NCBI GenBank assembly: GCA_016200915.1
Contig: JACQDV010000018.1
Location: 35,033 to 99,032, forward strand
Reading direction: 5' to 3'
Source: Sphingobacteriales bacterium
GTDB taxonomy: Bacteria > Bacteroidota > Bacteroidia > Chitinophagales > Chitinophagaceae
Length of the DNA stretch: 64,000 bases
Below are positions 22,556 through 31,231 of the stretch, piece by piece. A model generated the notes under the pieces. That model was not told where the DNA came from, did not search any database, and saw only the letters and a list, made by a program, of their open reading frames with translations. The translations under genes and the position numbers were made by a program. The stretch's first letter is position 1; each line of letters starts with the position of its first letter.

Positions 22556-25500
22556 TTATTTTCTTTTAAATCCTAAATAATGAGGAAGCATTGGCTTACC
22601 CATTATTAATCTCTTCCATACCCACATTATCAAAACCAGCAGGAAGAATAACGGGCCCGTAAAACCGAGTAATGCTACCCATTTGGTTCCATAGAATTTT
22701 GTCATGGGTCTTCTCAATCTTTCTGAAATTAAGTACATCGATGGTACGATGAGTAATGTCATAAAGAAAGCGAAGATCAAACCAAAGATCAATGTCCATG
22801 ACAATGGTCCCCAGAATACCACACTATCACCACCAAGGAAAATATGCGGATTGAACGTTCGCAAGAATGATAACCAGTCAATATTTAATCCAATGGCTAA
22901 TGGTAATAATCCAAGAATTGTTGCCAATGCTGTTAGCAACACCGGTATGATACGAATTTTACCCGCCTGGATAATAGCATCTCTTGTTTTATAACCACGG
23001 CTGCGCAATTCATCGGTAAACTCAATTAACAGGATCGCATTCTTAACTACTATACCAGCCAGACCAACAATACCCATCGCCACCATGATCAAAGGCATTT
23101 TCATTCCTGTTAAAGCAAAACCAAAGAACACACCAATGATACTGAAGAAAATTTCGTTCAATACAATAAATGGTTTACTTACAGAATTGAACTGAAGTAC
23201 AAGAATACCAAAGATGATTCCCAATGCAACAATCAATGCGGTTAAAAGAAAACTCAATGATTCCTGTTGTTCTTCCTGCTGACCAGTTTGTTTAATGGTG
23301 ATGCTATCTGGCTTACCCTTGAAATTATCAATGGCTTTCTTTACATCCAGGTTGATTTTGTTTGGGTCTGATCCCTGCAAAATGTTTGAGTAAACAGTGA
23401 TCAGTCGTTTCAGGTTCTTACGTTTTACTCCACCCAGTGTATTGGTATAATCAAATTTCACCACATTACTGATCGGCACCTGTTTCACCTGGCCTGATGC
23501 GAAATCACGATAAGTGATCTTCATATTCTGTAAATCAGAAATATTATTCCGCAACTCATCGGTATAACGTATCTGCACTTTATATTCATCTTCACCATCT
23601 TTCAGTTTACTTGCTTCACGGCCAAACAAAGCTGTTCTTAATTCACTACCAATTTGCCCGGTACTTAACCCTTCTCTCATCGCTCTTTCCCTGTCAACAG
23701 ATAAAGTGAGTTCAGGTTTATTTACGTCTACATCTAATTTTAGTTTTTCAACACCAGGAACATTCACACTGTCTAAATAGTTTTTCAGTTTCACCGCTGT
23801 CTTTACAATATCATCAAACTCATCACCAATTACTTCAACGTTTACAGGCGCACCGGAAGCAGGACCATTTTGTTGTCCCTGAATACTTACTTCAGCACCG
23901 GGAATTTCTTTGATAACACTACGCAGACTGTCTACATACATGGATGTTTTTATACCATGACGTTTTTCAAATTCTACAAACGAAATTTGAATTCTTCCCA
24001 AATGTGGTTGTGTTCCTCTTTCACCCTGGAAAGGATCTGTTGCACCAACAGCAACATTTGTAATTACAGATTCTACTACCGGGTTGTTTTCTCCTAACAC
24101 AGAAAATACTTTATTCTCCAGCACTCTTGTAACACTATCAGTAACTACTGTTTTTGTACCTACCGGCATTTTTAAATACACATACACAACCGGCGGATCA
24201 CCACTGGGGAAGAAATCTGTTTTCGTTCTTCCTGAAAAAATAGATGCTGCTAATGCTGCAAAAGCCAAAATAAATGAACCAAACACAGCAGCTAATAACC
24301 AACCTGGGCGGTTACGACTTAATGCCCACTTGATACCACGTTCATAACGGTTCATAATGCGTGGTAAAAATTTATTCTGAAAACGATGAATCCAGTCGGT
24401 TAATAAATATTTGTTGAATATAACCAGTACTGCCATTATCAGTAAGAAGTTGGCAAATGCAGGAAATCCAAACAAATGAAACAGCAAACCAAATCCAACC
24501 AAAGCCCAAAACCATTTCTTTTTAAACAAAGCTGATTTAGGTTTCGGGTCAGGATAAATTTCCGGTTTCATAAATGAGGTGGCAAATACCGGGTTTATGA
24601 GAAACGCAACAATCAATGATGCTGTTAATGTTAAGATCAGCATCGTTGGCAGATAGATCATAAACTTGCCAATGATACCCGGCCAGAATAATAATGGAAA
24701 GAAAGGTGCCAGCGTTGTAACTGTACCAGACAGCACCGGGGCAAATACTTCACCTGCCGCCAGCTTAGCCGCTCTTACAATCGGCGTTTTGCCATTATTG
24801 AATATACGGTGTGTGTTTTCTATCACCACAATGGCATCATCCACTATAATACCCAAACCAAACAGCAGTGCAAACAACACAATAAAGTTGAGCGTAACTT
24901 TTGTACCTACAATTACATCTGCTGATGGAATAAACAGGAATGCTACAAATACACTCAGCGGAACACTCAATGCCACGAAGAAGGCATTGCTTACACCCAT
25001 AAAGAACATCAATACGATCAACACGAATATGAATCCAATAACGATTGTATTGATAAGTTCATTGAAAGATATTTTTGTAGGTGTACTTTGATCACCGCTA
25101 ACAGAAATATCAAGGTCTTTTGGGAATTCTGATTTCTTCAGTTCATCAATGATCGCATGTACCTGTTCAGAAGTACGAATCAAATTCTCACCTGATCTTT
25201 TTACGATCTGCAGTGTAACTACATCTTTTTTATTCAGTCGGCTATAACTTTCTTTTTCTTTTACCGTATCAACCACTTGTGCTATATCTCTTAAATAGAT
25301 TGGTTGACCATAAATATTTTTGATAACAATGTTATGCATATCCAGCGCCGTTTTAAACTGGCCACGTACCTGGATGGTTGGCTGCATCTCACCGATTTTT
25401 ATATTACCGGCAGTAATGTCCCTGTTCTCATTAGAGATCGCATTGGCAATATCCGTAAAACCTAAACCGGCTGCTTCCATTTTATATTTATCAACATTCA

Positions 25501-26098
25501 CCTGTATCTCTCTTTCCGGTGCACCAGCTATTTCGGCTTTACTTACTTCCGGTAATTCTTCAAATTTATCCTGCAGTTTCTTTGCATACTCTTTCAGCTT
25601 TACTCCATCATAATTACCACTTACATTCACAAACATGATGGGAAAATCAGAGAAAGCCACTTCCACTACATCCGGTTGTGTGGTCATATCAACTGGTAAA
25701 TCTGTTTTTGCTTTATCTACCGCATCTTTTACTTTTCGCTTGGCTGTTTCTACATCAACGGTTGTTTCAAACTCCACCAATATGCTGCTGAAATCCTGGA
25801 TTGATGTACTTTTTATATTACGGATCTTTGCACCACTGATAGCTTTGATCTGTTTTTCTATCGGGCGGGTTATAAGATTTTCTATATCCTTGGGAGAGTT
25901 ACCGGCGTAAACTGTTGCCACATATATCTGCGGCAAAGTAATATCAGGATATTGCTCCTTTGGCAGCGAAGTAAAAATATTTAAGCCCCACAGCGTAATG
26001 GCAATGGTTGCCACATAGGCCACCGTTGTATGATCAATCACCCAGCTGGTTGGCTTAAATTGTTTGAATAATTCTTTTATTTTGGTTGCAATGTTCAT
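22556..26098 (-). CDS. RND-family efflux pump inner-membrane transporter
   Basis: A protein of about 1180 residues of the AcrB/HAE1 and CzcA superfamily; I chose the ATG at 26098 (MNIATKIKELFKQFKPTSWVIDHTTVAYVATIAITLWG), six codons inside the longest frame. It has the 12-helix RND layout with two large periplasmic loops. TM4 carries the proton-relay acids in FALLFGLGIIVDDAIVVIENTHRIF, and the second half has MGIVGLAGIVVKNAILLIEFTDELRSRG. It should pump drugs, dyes or metabolites through the adaptor and TolC-like channel encoded upstream. About 100 residues around 500-600 form extra hydrophobic segments. The adaptor gene is frameshifted, so the assembled pump may be impaired. Confidence 0.95.
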   Translation of the reverse strand: MNIATKIKELFKQFKPTSWVIDHTTVAYVATIAITLWGLNIFTSLPKEQYPDITLPQIYVATVYAGNSPKDIENLITRPIEKQIKAISGAKIRNIKSTSIQDFSSILVEFETTVDVETAKRKVKDAVDKAKTDLPVDMTTQPDVVEVAFSDFPIMFVNVSGNYDGVKLKEYAKKLQDKFEELPEVSKAEIAGAPEREIQVNVDKYKMEAAGLGFTDIANAISNENRDITAGNIKIGEMQPTIQVRGQFKTALDMHNIVIKNIYGQPIYLRDIAQVVDTVKEKESYSRLNKKDVVTLQIVKRSGENLIRTSEQVHAIIDELKKSEFPKDLDISVSGDQSTPTKISFNELINTIVIGFIFVLIVLMFFMGVSNAFFVALSVPLSVFVAFLFIPSADVIVGTKVTLNFIVLFALLFGLGIIVDDAIVVIENTHRIFNNGKTPIVRAAKLAAGEVFAPVLSGTVTTLAPFFPLLFWPGIIGKFMIYLPTMLILTLTASLIVAFLINPVFATSFMKPEIYPDPKPKSALFKKKWFWALVGFGLLFHLFGFPAFANFLLIMAVLVIFNKYLLTDWIHRFQNKFLPRIMNRYERGIKWALSRNRPGWLLAAVFGSFILAFAALAASIFSGRTKTDFFPSGDPPVVYVYLKMPVGTKTVVTDSVTRVLENKVFSVLGENNPVVESVITNVAVGATDPFQGERGTQPHLGRIQISFVEFEKRHGIKTSMYVDSLRSVIKEIPGAEVSIQGQQNGPASGAPVNVEVIGDEFDDIVKTAVKLKNYLDSVNVPGVEKLKLDVDVNKPELTLSVDRERAMREGLSTGQIGSELRTALFGREASKLKDGEDEYKVQIRYTDELRNNISDLQNMKITYRDFASGQVKQVPISNVVKFDYTNTLGGVKRKNLKRLITVYSNILQGSDPNKINLDVKKAIDNFKGKPDSITIKQTGQQEEQQESLSFLLTALIVALGIIFGILVLQFNSVSKPFIVLNEIFFSIIGVFFGFALTGMKMPLIMVAMGIVGLAGIVVKNAILLIEFTDELRSRGYKTRDAIIQAGKIRIIPVLLTALATILGLLPLAIGLNIDWLSFLRTFNPHIFLGGDSVVFWGPLSWTLIFGLIFAFFMTLLIVPSMYLISERLRRPMTKFYGTKWVALLGFTGPLFFLLVLIMWVWKRLIMGKPMLPHYLGFKRK

Positions 26099-26147
26099 GA
26101 TCTTTCGTTTAGTCAATTCTCAAATCGAATCCTGTCTTCTTGCTTAA

Positions 26148-27026
26148 CTATTGTGCAATAGCAATGCTTTGCCCGTCATATAAACTTTGGAAACCTTTAG
26201 TGATTACCTGGTCGCCTGCAGCTAAGCCGCTTTTTACTTCCACTATATCACCATTTACTTCACCAATGATCACTGGTTTTTTACGGGAAACAACTTTGTT
26301 GTTTTCTTTTGCATACACAAAAACAAATTTTCCTTTTTCATCCGTTTGAATGGCAGCTAATGGCACAACAAATGCAGTAGGATTCGCATAGTCCTGTATC
26401 TTCACCTGTGCTACCATATTTGGTTTTAATAAACCATCAGATCGAATTTTTGCTTCTACAATAAAACTCCGTGATGTAGTCCCTACAACCTGGCTCACAA
26501 CCGATACATTTGTTTTAATTACTTTATTACCTAAATCAGGAATAACTACTTCAACAACATTTCCTGTTTTTACTCTGCTTAAATAAGTTTCAGGAATATC
26601 AGCAGTAACCTTCAAACTACTGTTGTTTACAATTTGAATTTGTGGCTGAGTGCCATTAAAGCCAGTAAAAGTTTCTCCCACTCTTACATTTACTACATCT
26701 GCAACACCGCTAACGTCTGCATAAACATTTGTCGTAGCCCATTGTTCCTGTGCAGATTTCATTGTTTCTTCTGCAGTTTTTAATTGGGCTTCGGTCGCTT
26801 CAACATCGGTTTTTGCTTTAATCACTTGCACTTCCGTACCAATATTCTGATCCCAAAGATTTTTTTGACGTTGATATAAATTTTGGAGAAAAGCCAATTG
26901 GGTTTTTATTTGCTCCAACCCCTGCCTTGCTGCAGCAATATTTTGTTTAATTACCGCATCGTCTAACTTAGCCAGTAATTGTCCTTTTTTTACAACATCT
27001 CCCTTCTTCACATACAATGCTTTCAC
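26148..27026 (-). pseudogene. RND periplasmic adaptor, C-terminal part after a frameshift
   Basis: The larger part of a membrane-fusion protein: lipoyl half (VKALYVKKGDVVKKGQLLAKLDDAVI), a long alpha-hairpin coiled coil, then beta-barrel and membrane-proximal domains (KVTADIPETYLSRVKTGNVVEVVIPDLG, GEVNGDIVEVKSGLAAGDQVITKGFQSLYDGQ). The frame continues upstream of 27026 with FVSPRGQPAL, which is the expected family sequence but out of frame with the lipoprotein start at 27358. A GTG at 27026 overlaps the upstream stop by one base, but starting there would remove the signal peptide and the first lipoyl strand. I therefore read the two ORFs as one adaptor gene split by loss of a single base. Confidence 0.8.
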
Positions 27027-27358
27027 TAAAGCAGGTTGTCCACGTGGTGATACAAAGAAATATTATCCGAACCTATATTTCCCTGCAATTCTATAAAGTG
27101 TTCAAACTTTTGATTGGCAATAGTTACTACTTCTACCAGCTTAGCTGATTTAGCTGCGGCTGCAGCCGGATCAGCTTTGGCAATTTCATCTTCTAATTTA
27201 GCGATCTTATCAGCCAGCTTTGATTGTTCTGACTGCAATTTTGCTAATTCAGCTTTCTTATCTCCTAATGCTGATTTTTCTTCTTTAGCTCCTCCTCCGC
27301 AGGCGGCGATTACGATCATCATCCATGCGGCTATACTTATTCTTATTATTTGTTTCAT
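27026..27358 (-). pseudogene. RND periplasmic adaptor, N-terminal lipoprotein part before the frameshift
   Basis: A 110-residue fragment with a lipoprotein signal (MKQIIRISIAAWMMIVIAACGGG), a charged coiled coil (KKAELAKLQSEQSKLADKIAKLEDEIAKADP) and the first adaptor strand VVTIANQKFEHFIELQGNIGSDNIS. It then runs into out-of-frame residues (LYHHVDNLL) and a TAG. The next frame resumes the family sequence without a gap, so about one base is missing near 27055-27065. It is either a real inactivating mutation or a sequencing/assembly error. It belongs to the TetR-TolC-adaptor-pump operon. Confidence 0.8.
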
Positions 27359-27389
27359 ACGATTATTTTATGCTGTTTGGTTAATGTTG

Positions 27390-28745
27390 TTATTGAAGTT
27401 TTCCAATGGCTTTATGGTAATCAACTTTAGCAATGATGGCATCATATAAAGCAGCGTAATAATCGCTTTGTGCCACCTGTAAATCTTTCCAGGTTGTGTT
27501 GATCTCTGTATTGGAACCTAAGCCTTGTTCATATTTCTTTTTGGTTTGATTATATACTGATTCTGCCAGTTCCATATTTTTTCTTTGTGCATCAATGGTG
27601 AGAATAGCACTCTTGAGCTTGTCTCTTGTTTGCTTCACCTCCATATCTACATTTTCTTTAAAATTATTCAGGAGGTTAGTGGTCTTTTGAAAATCGATCT
27701 TCGCCTGTTTCATTCGGGCATCCTTCGTAAACCCATCAAAAATGGGAACATTAAGTCTTAAGCCAACAACTGATGTAGTAAACCATTGTTTGCTGAAATC
27801 GAAAATGTCAAATTTGGTACGCTGTGCATTTTTACTGTAGGAAGCAAAAGCAGAAAGCGAAGGGATATAACTTAGTTTATAGCGACGTACATTATAAGCA
27901 TTTAATTTATTCGCCAGTTCCAACGCCTGCACTTCTTTACGATCTTTATAGTTATAGGCATCATCTAACAGATCTTCTTTAATATTTTGTTCTGTTAGTG
28001 TATCAGTTAATGCTAATGCATCTTTTTGCGGCATGCCCATTAAAAATTTTAAAGAAGCATTACCTGCATCCATCGAATTCTGCACTTTTACTTTTTCGGT
28101 TTGCACATTGGTTAAAGCCACCGTGGTTTTATCTACATCTAATTGTTCTGCAAAACCATTTTTGTATATCTCTTTGGTATCATGCAACAATTTTTCCAGC
28201 AAAACAATATTCGCATCAATCTTTGCCATTTGCATTTTACCAATTACTAACTGGTAATAAATCTTCTGAATGTTAGCATTAATCGCTTCCTGTGTTACTT
28301 CAGCATTTATTTGTGACAGTTTTAAATTGGTACTTCTTGCCTGCAGCCCAATAAAAACCTGTCCATCAAACAATGTTTGATCAAGATTAATAGAACCTGT
28401 TGCTGAATACTTGGTTCCGAATTTTACAGGGATATACGTTCCGGCAGCACCTCCAAAAAATTGTCCCGGAAGCAATGTAGTAGGGATAGCAACATAATCG
28501 TTTATGATGGCACTACCACTTACCTGGGGAAGAGCCAATGCGGTGTACTCCCTGTTTACCTGCTGGGTTTTCTTAATATCCAGCAGAACATTCTTTACCT
28601 GTACACTGTTTTTCATTCCATACTCCACTGCCTGCTGAACAGAAAACTGGTGTGTTTCATTTTCCTTTGGTTGCGCAACGGCCGTGTTCATCATCACCAA
28701 CATGGTAATGATCCATACTGAAATTTTAGCCCATCTGTTTCTCAT
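27390..28745 (-). CDS. TolC-family outer-membrane efflux channel
   Basis: A 451-residue outer-membrane factor with a signal peptide (WAKISVWIITMLVMMNTAVAQ). Two repeated halves of long amphipathic helices follow, with FSVQQAVEYGMKNSVQVKNVLLDIKKTQQ at the start of the first and EVQALELANKLNAYNVRRYKLSYIPSLSAFASY at the second. The C-terminal half ends VYNQTKKKYEQGLGSNTEINTTWKDLQVAQSDYYAALYD. It provides the exit duct for the RND pump. Its ATG overlaps the TetR stop codon (ATGA), showing translational coupling with the regulator. Confidence 0.94.
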   Translation of the reverse strand: MRNRWAKISVWIITMLVMMNTAVAQPKENETHQFSVQQAVEYGMKNSVQVKNVLLDIKKTQQVNREYTALALPQVSGSAIINDYVAIPTTLLPGQFFGGAAGTYIPVKFGTKYSATGSINLDQTLFDGQVFIGLQARSTNLKLSQINAEVTQEAINANIQKIYYQLVIGKMQMAKIDANIVLLEKLLHDTKEIYKNGFAEQLDVDKTTVALTNVQTEKVKVQNSMDAGNASLKFLMGMPQKDALALTDTLTEQNIKEDLLDDAYNYKDRKEVQALELANKLNAYNVRRYKLSYIPSLSAFASYSKNAQRTKFDIFDFSKQWFTTSVVGLRLNVPIFDGFTKDARMKQAKIDFQKTTNLLNNFKENVDMEVKQTRDKLKSAILTIDAQRKNMELAESVYNQTKKKYEQGLGSNTEINTTWKDLQVAQSDYYAALYDAIIAKVDYHKAIGKLQ

Positions 28746-29362
28746 GATTCAGTTTTTATTCTTTCTTGTTTGTATTTCAAAATTTGTTTGTGTCCTTTTA
28801 GCGTAACAAGTCCATACAGAAAATGCTCCATTATATCATGGGTAACATTGGCGAGGTTGTATTTGCCGGGCGGAAAAACAAATACATTAAACGGAAGCAT
28901 CATTGTTTCGATACGGTACTTACAAATAATGTCAATATTTAATTCCGGACGGTACAGTTCTTCTTTAATACCTCTTTCTATATTGGCTTTAATTACTTTG
29001 TATAAGAACTCGTTTTTGTGCTTCGAGAATTTCTGGTAAGCCTGCTGGTGAAATTTTTCCAGGTCAAACACCACCATCGGGTTCATATTGCTCATTTGCT
29101 CATGCACCTGTTCCATGGTAAGCAACATTTCTTCAATGGCATCTTTTGCCTGGTCCCGGCATTGAAGGCAATCGTGTTGTGTGGAATCCAGCTCTTCGTT
29201 TACCACTGCTTCCACCAATTCATCTTTATCGGCAAAAAACTGGTAGATGGTTTTTTTACTCATACCCAATTGGGCGGCTATATCGTCCATCGATACGGAG
29301 CGGATACCGTACTGCATGAAAAGGTCATGTGCCTTGTTTCTTATTCTGTCTCGTATTTCCAT
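28742..29362 (-). CDS. TetR/AcrR-family regulator of the RND operon
   Basis: A 206-residue repressor. The N-terminal helix-turn-helix reads RNKAHDLFMQYGIRSVSMDDIAAQLGMSKKTIYQFFADKDELV (residues about 8-50). The ligand-binding C-terminal part contains the CLQC pair and a Met-rich MEQVHEQMSNMNPMV stretch. It is the first gene of the efflux operon, overlapping the TolC gene by 4 bp, so it is autoregulated together with the pump. A perfect 11-bp dyad overlapping its promoter at 29386-29417 is the likely operator. The inducer is unknown. Confidence 0.94.
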   Translation of the reverse strand: MEIRDRIRNKAHDLFMQYGIRSVSMDDIAAQLGMSKKTIYQFFADKDELVEAVVNEELDSTQHDCLQCRDQAKDAIEEMLLTMEQVHEQMSNMNPMVVFDLEKFHQQAYQKFSKHKNEFLYKVIKANIERGIKEELYRPELNIDIICKYRIETMMLPFNVFVFPPGKYNLANVTHDIMEHFLYGLVTLKGHKQILKYKQERIKTES

Positions 29363-29378
29363 AATCCAAAATCGGGCA

Positions 29379-29409
29379 CAAAACTATGGAAACTTTTTTC
29401 GTTGCCAAA
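29379..29409 (-). promoter_or_regulatory. Promoter of the TetR-RND operon
   Basis: On the minus strand TTTG (29406-29409), 19 bases, then TAGTTTTG (29379-29386): a full match to the Bacteroidota TTTG-N19-21-TAnnTTTG consensus. The predicted start near 29375 gives a leader of about 12 nt before the TetR ATG. Confidence 0.7.
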
Positions 29410-29417
29410 GTTTCCAT
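29386..29417. promoter_or_regulatory. TetR operator candidate
   Basis: ATGGAAACTTT (29386-29396) and AAAGTTTCCAT (29407-29417) form a perfect 11-bp dyad with a 10-bp spacer. It covers the region between and overlapping the -33 and -7 boxes of the TetR promoter, the classic position for repression by a TetR dimer. Confidence 0.7.
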
Positions 29418-29450
29418 CACTTTTTTTTGCCATTTATCCAGAAACAGGGT

Positions 29451-29482
29451 TTTGTTTGTGCCTTTGGCCGGAACTATCTTTG
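29451..29482 (+). promoter_or_regulatory. Promoter of the DUF502 gene
   Basis: TTTG (29451-29454), 20 bases, then TATCTTTG (29475-29482), a full match to the Bacteroidota promoter consensus. The -7 box ends only 4 bases before the ATG at 29487, so the transcript may be leaderless. Confidence 0.6.
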
Positions 29483-29486
29483 GTAA

Positions 29487-30155
29487 ATGAAGAAGCTTTT
29501 CTCTTTCCGCAATCTCTTTCCACGGGAACCATTTCGTTTCAAAAAAATATTCCAGTATTTCTTGCAGGGGCTTTTAATAATTGCACCAGTGGCTGTTACA
29601 GGTTATGCTATTTACTGGATCGTTTCCACCATTGATGGATGGATTCCCATCTTTACTGCCCGGAATGATGAAGGGCACCTTTATGTACGGAACTTTGGAT
29701 TGGGTTTTCTCATTATCATCGGCGCTGTTTGCCTGCTCGGATATCTATCTTCCTTTTTTATTGAAAGCCGGTTGTTTAATTTATTTGATTACTGGATGGA
29801 AAAAACACCGGGCATCAAATTCATTTACTCAACAGTAAAAGATTTTTTTGAAGCCTTTGCCGGTGAAAAGAAAAAGTTTGATAAAGCCGTACTGGCTAAT
29901 ATTGATGATAACGATGTATGGAGAGTAGGTTTTATTACCCAGCAGGATATGACTGAATGGGGCTTTAAAGATTATGTTGCCGTGTATGTGCCCATGAGTT
30001 ATTCCATTGCCGGTAATGTTTATTTAATACCAGCCACCAGGGTAAAACCAATTACCAATATCAGCAGTACCGATGCCATGAAATTTGCTATCAGCGGTGG
30101 TATTACCACAGTGGATGAAGCGGCGCATCCAGACAAAGAAAAGGATAACAAATAA
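29487..30155 (+). CDS. DUF502 family membrane protein
   Basis: A 222-residue protein with two membrane helices: YFLQGLLIIAPVAVTGYAIYWIV (about 24-46) and LGFLIIIGAVCLLGYLSSFFI. A cytoplasmic domain follows with the DUF502 motifs KTPGIKFIYSTVKDFFEAFAG and YVAVYVPMSYSIAGNVYLIPATRVKPI, then an AMKFAISGGIT end. DUF502 proteins are widespread and their role is not well defined, with some links to membrane trafficking in plants. The gene is divergent from the TetR-RND operon. Confidence 0.92.
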   Translation: MKKLFSFRNLFPREPFRFKKIFQYFLQGLLIIAPVAVTGYAIYWIVSTIDGWIPIFTARNDEGHLYVRNFGLGFLIIIGAVCLLGYLSSFFIESRLFNLFDYWMEKTPGIKFIYSTVKDFFEAFAGEKKKFDKAVLANIDDNDVWRVGFITQQDMTEWGFKDYVAVYVPMSYSIAGNVYLIPATRVKPITNISSTDAMKFAISGGITTVDEAAHPDKEKDNK

Positions 30156-30171
30156 TACTTATCTTACGACA

Positions 30172-31134
30172 GTGAAAAAACTTTTCTTCTTACTGGCATT
30201 ACTGGCTGTGCAAATCAAAGCGCATAGCTGGGGATTTTTTGGTCACCGAAAGATCAATTATTACTCAGTGTTTTTATTACCGCCAGAAATGATGGTATTA
30301 TATAAATCACAAATAGATTTTCTTACCGAACATTCAACCGACCCTGATAAAAGAAGATATGCAGTAAGCAATGAAGCTCCCAAACATTACCTGGATATTG
30401 ATCATTACGGAACGTATCCATACAATGACCTGCCAAAAAAATGGACCGATGCTGTTGCTAAATACGGACAAGACTCTTTAAATGCTCATGGCATTGTTCC
30501 CTGGTGGGTGCAGACGATGATGAATCGTTTAACTGCATCATTTAAAGAAAAGAACCAGGCAAAAATTTTAAAATATTCTGCTGAGATTGGTCATTACATT
30601 GCCGATGCACATGTACCCTTACATGCCAGCAGTAATCATGATGGTCAGTTAACCGATCAAAAAGGTATTCATGCTTTTTGGGAAAGTCGTTTGCCTGAAT
30701 TGCTTGCTGATAAAGAATGGGATTTCTTTATTGGTAAGGCAGATTATATTCAGCGTCCCGGTGAATTTATCTGGACAAGATTTTTAGAAAGTGCTAAAGC
30801 AAGTGATACAGTTTTACATTTTGAAAAAACCCTAAGTCAAAAATATCCTGACGATAAAAAATATGGATTTGAAAACCGTAATGGTGTAGTGATACGCCAG
30901 TATTCAAGTGAATATTCAAACGAATATAATAGGATGCTTAATGGTATGGTGGAAAGAAGAATGCGACAGGCGATTTATTGCGTTGCTTCCTTCTGGTACA
31001 CTGCGTGGGTAAATGCCGGTCAACCTGATTTAAGTAAACTCTCCAATAAAGAATTCTCTGCCGAAGATTTGAAAGAGTTTGAAGAACTCAACAACCAATG
31101 GAAAGGCGGTAAGATACAGGGCAGAGAAGAGTAG
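30172..31134 (+). CDS. Secreted zinc-dependent phospholipase C / S1-P1 nuclease-like protein
   Basis: Starts most likely at the GTG at 30172, which gives a clean signal peptide (VKKLFFLLALLAVQIKAHS); the frame is open 29 codons further upstream but that part overlaps the DUF502 gene. The mature protein begins WGFFGHRKIN, and a helical zinc-binding core holds EIGHYIADAHVPLHASSNHDGQ and KGIHAFWESRL. Together these resemble the His/Asp ligands of zinc phospholipase C and S1/P1 nuclease folds. The likely role is extracellular or periplasmic phosphoester hydrolysis; lipid and nucleic-acid substrates cannot be told apart here. Product length is about 320 residues. Confidence 0.82.
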   Translation: MKKLFFLLALLAVQIKAHSWGFFGHRKINYYSVFLLPPEMMVLYKSQIDFLTEHSTDPDKRRYAVSNEAPKHYLDIDHYGTYPYNDLPKKWTDAVAKYGQDSLNAHGIVPWWVQTMMNRLTASFKEKNQAKILKYSAEIGHYIADAHVPLHASSNHDGQLTDQKGIHAFWESRLPELLADKEWDFFIGKADYIQRPGEFIWTRFLESAKASDTVLHFEKTLSQKYPDDKKYGFENRNGVVIRQYSSEYSNEYNRMLNGMVERRMRQAIYCVASFWYTAWVNAGQPDLSKLSNKEFSAEDLKEFEELNNQWKGGKIQGREE

Positions 31135-31175
31135 CAGCTCCTCATTATACTAACAACTATTACTTTCATTACCTG

Positions 31176-31183
31176 TACATTTG
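31176..31183 (+). promoter_or_regulatory. Possible -7 element of serC
   Basis: TACATTTG matches TAnnTTTG, about 50 bp before the serC GTG start. It lies in one copy of a direct repeat (ATTACCTGTACATTTGC at 31169, ATTACCTGTGCAAAT at 31207), which could be a binding site. No matching -33 box was found. Confidence 0.4.
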
Positions 31184-31231
31184 CACTTCATTTTTCATTA
31201 CAGGTGATTACCTGTGCAAATACATTGAATA

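Noticed and set aside
24666..25091. 141-codon plus-strand open frame inside the RND transporter gene
   Set aside because: Antisense to a conserved membrane segment; composition (Asn/Thr/Ile-rich) is that of a complementary frame.
26148..27026. Reading the adaptor body as an independent protein starting at GTG 27026
   Set aside because: It would lack the signal peptide and the first lipoyl strand, and family sequence continues in frame upstream of that GTG; a frameshift explains it better.
29018..29635. 205-codon plus-strand open frame across the TetR gene and the divergent promoter
   Set aside because: It is antisense to TetR and overlaps the start of DUF502 out of frame; its sequence is rich in Cys/Phe/His as expected from a shadow frame.
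30085..30171. Upstream extension of the zinc phospholipase-like gene
   Set aside because: These 29 codons overlap the DUF502 gene and would bury the signal peptide; the GTG at 30172 gives a normal export signal.
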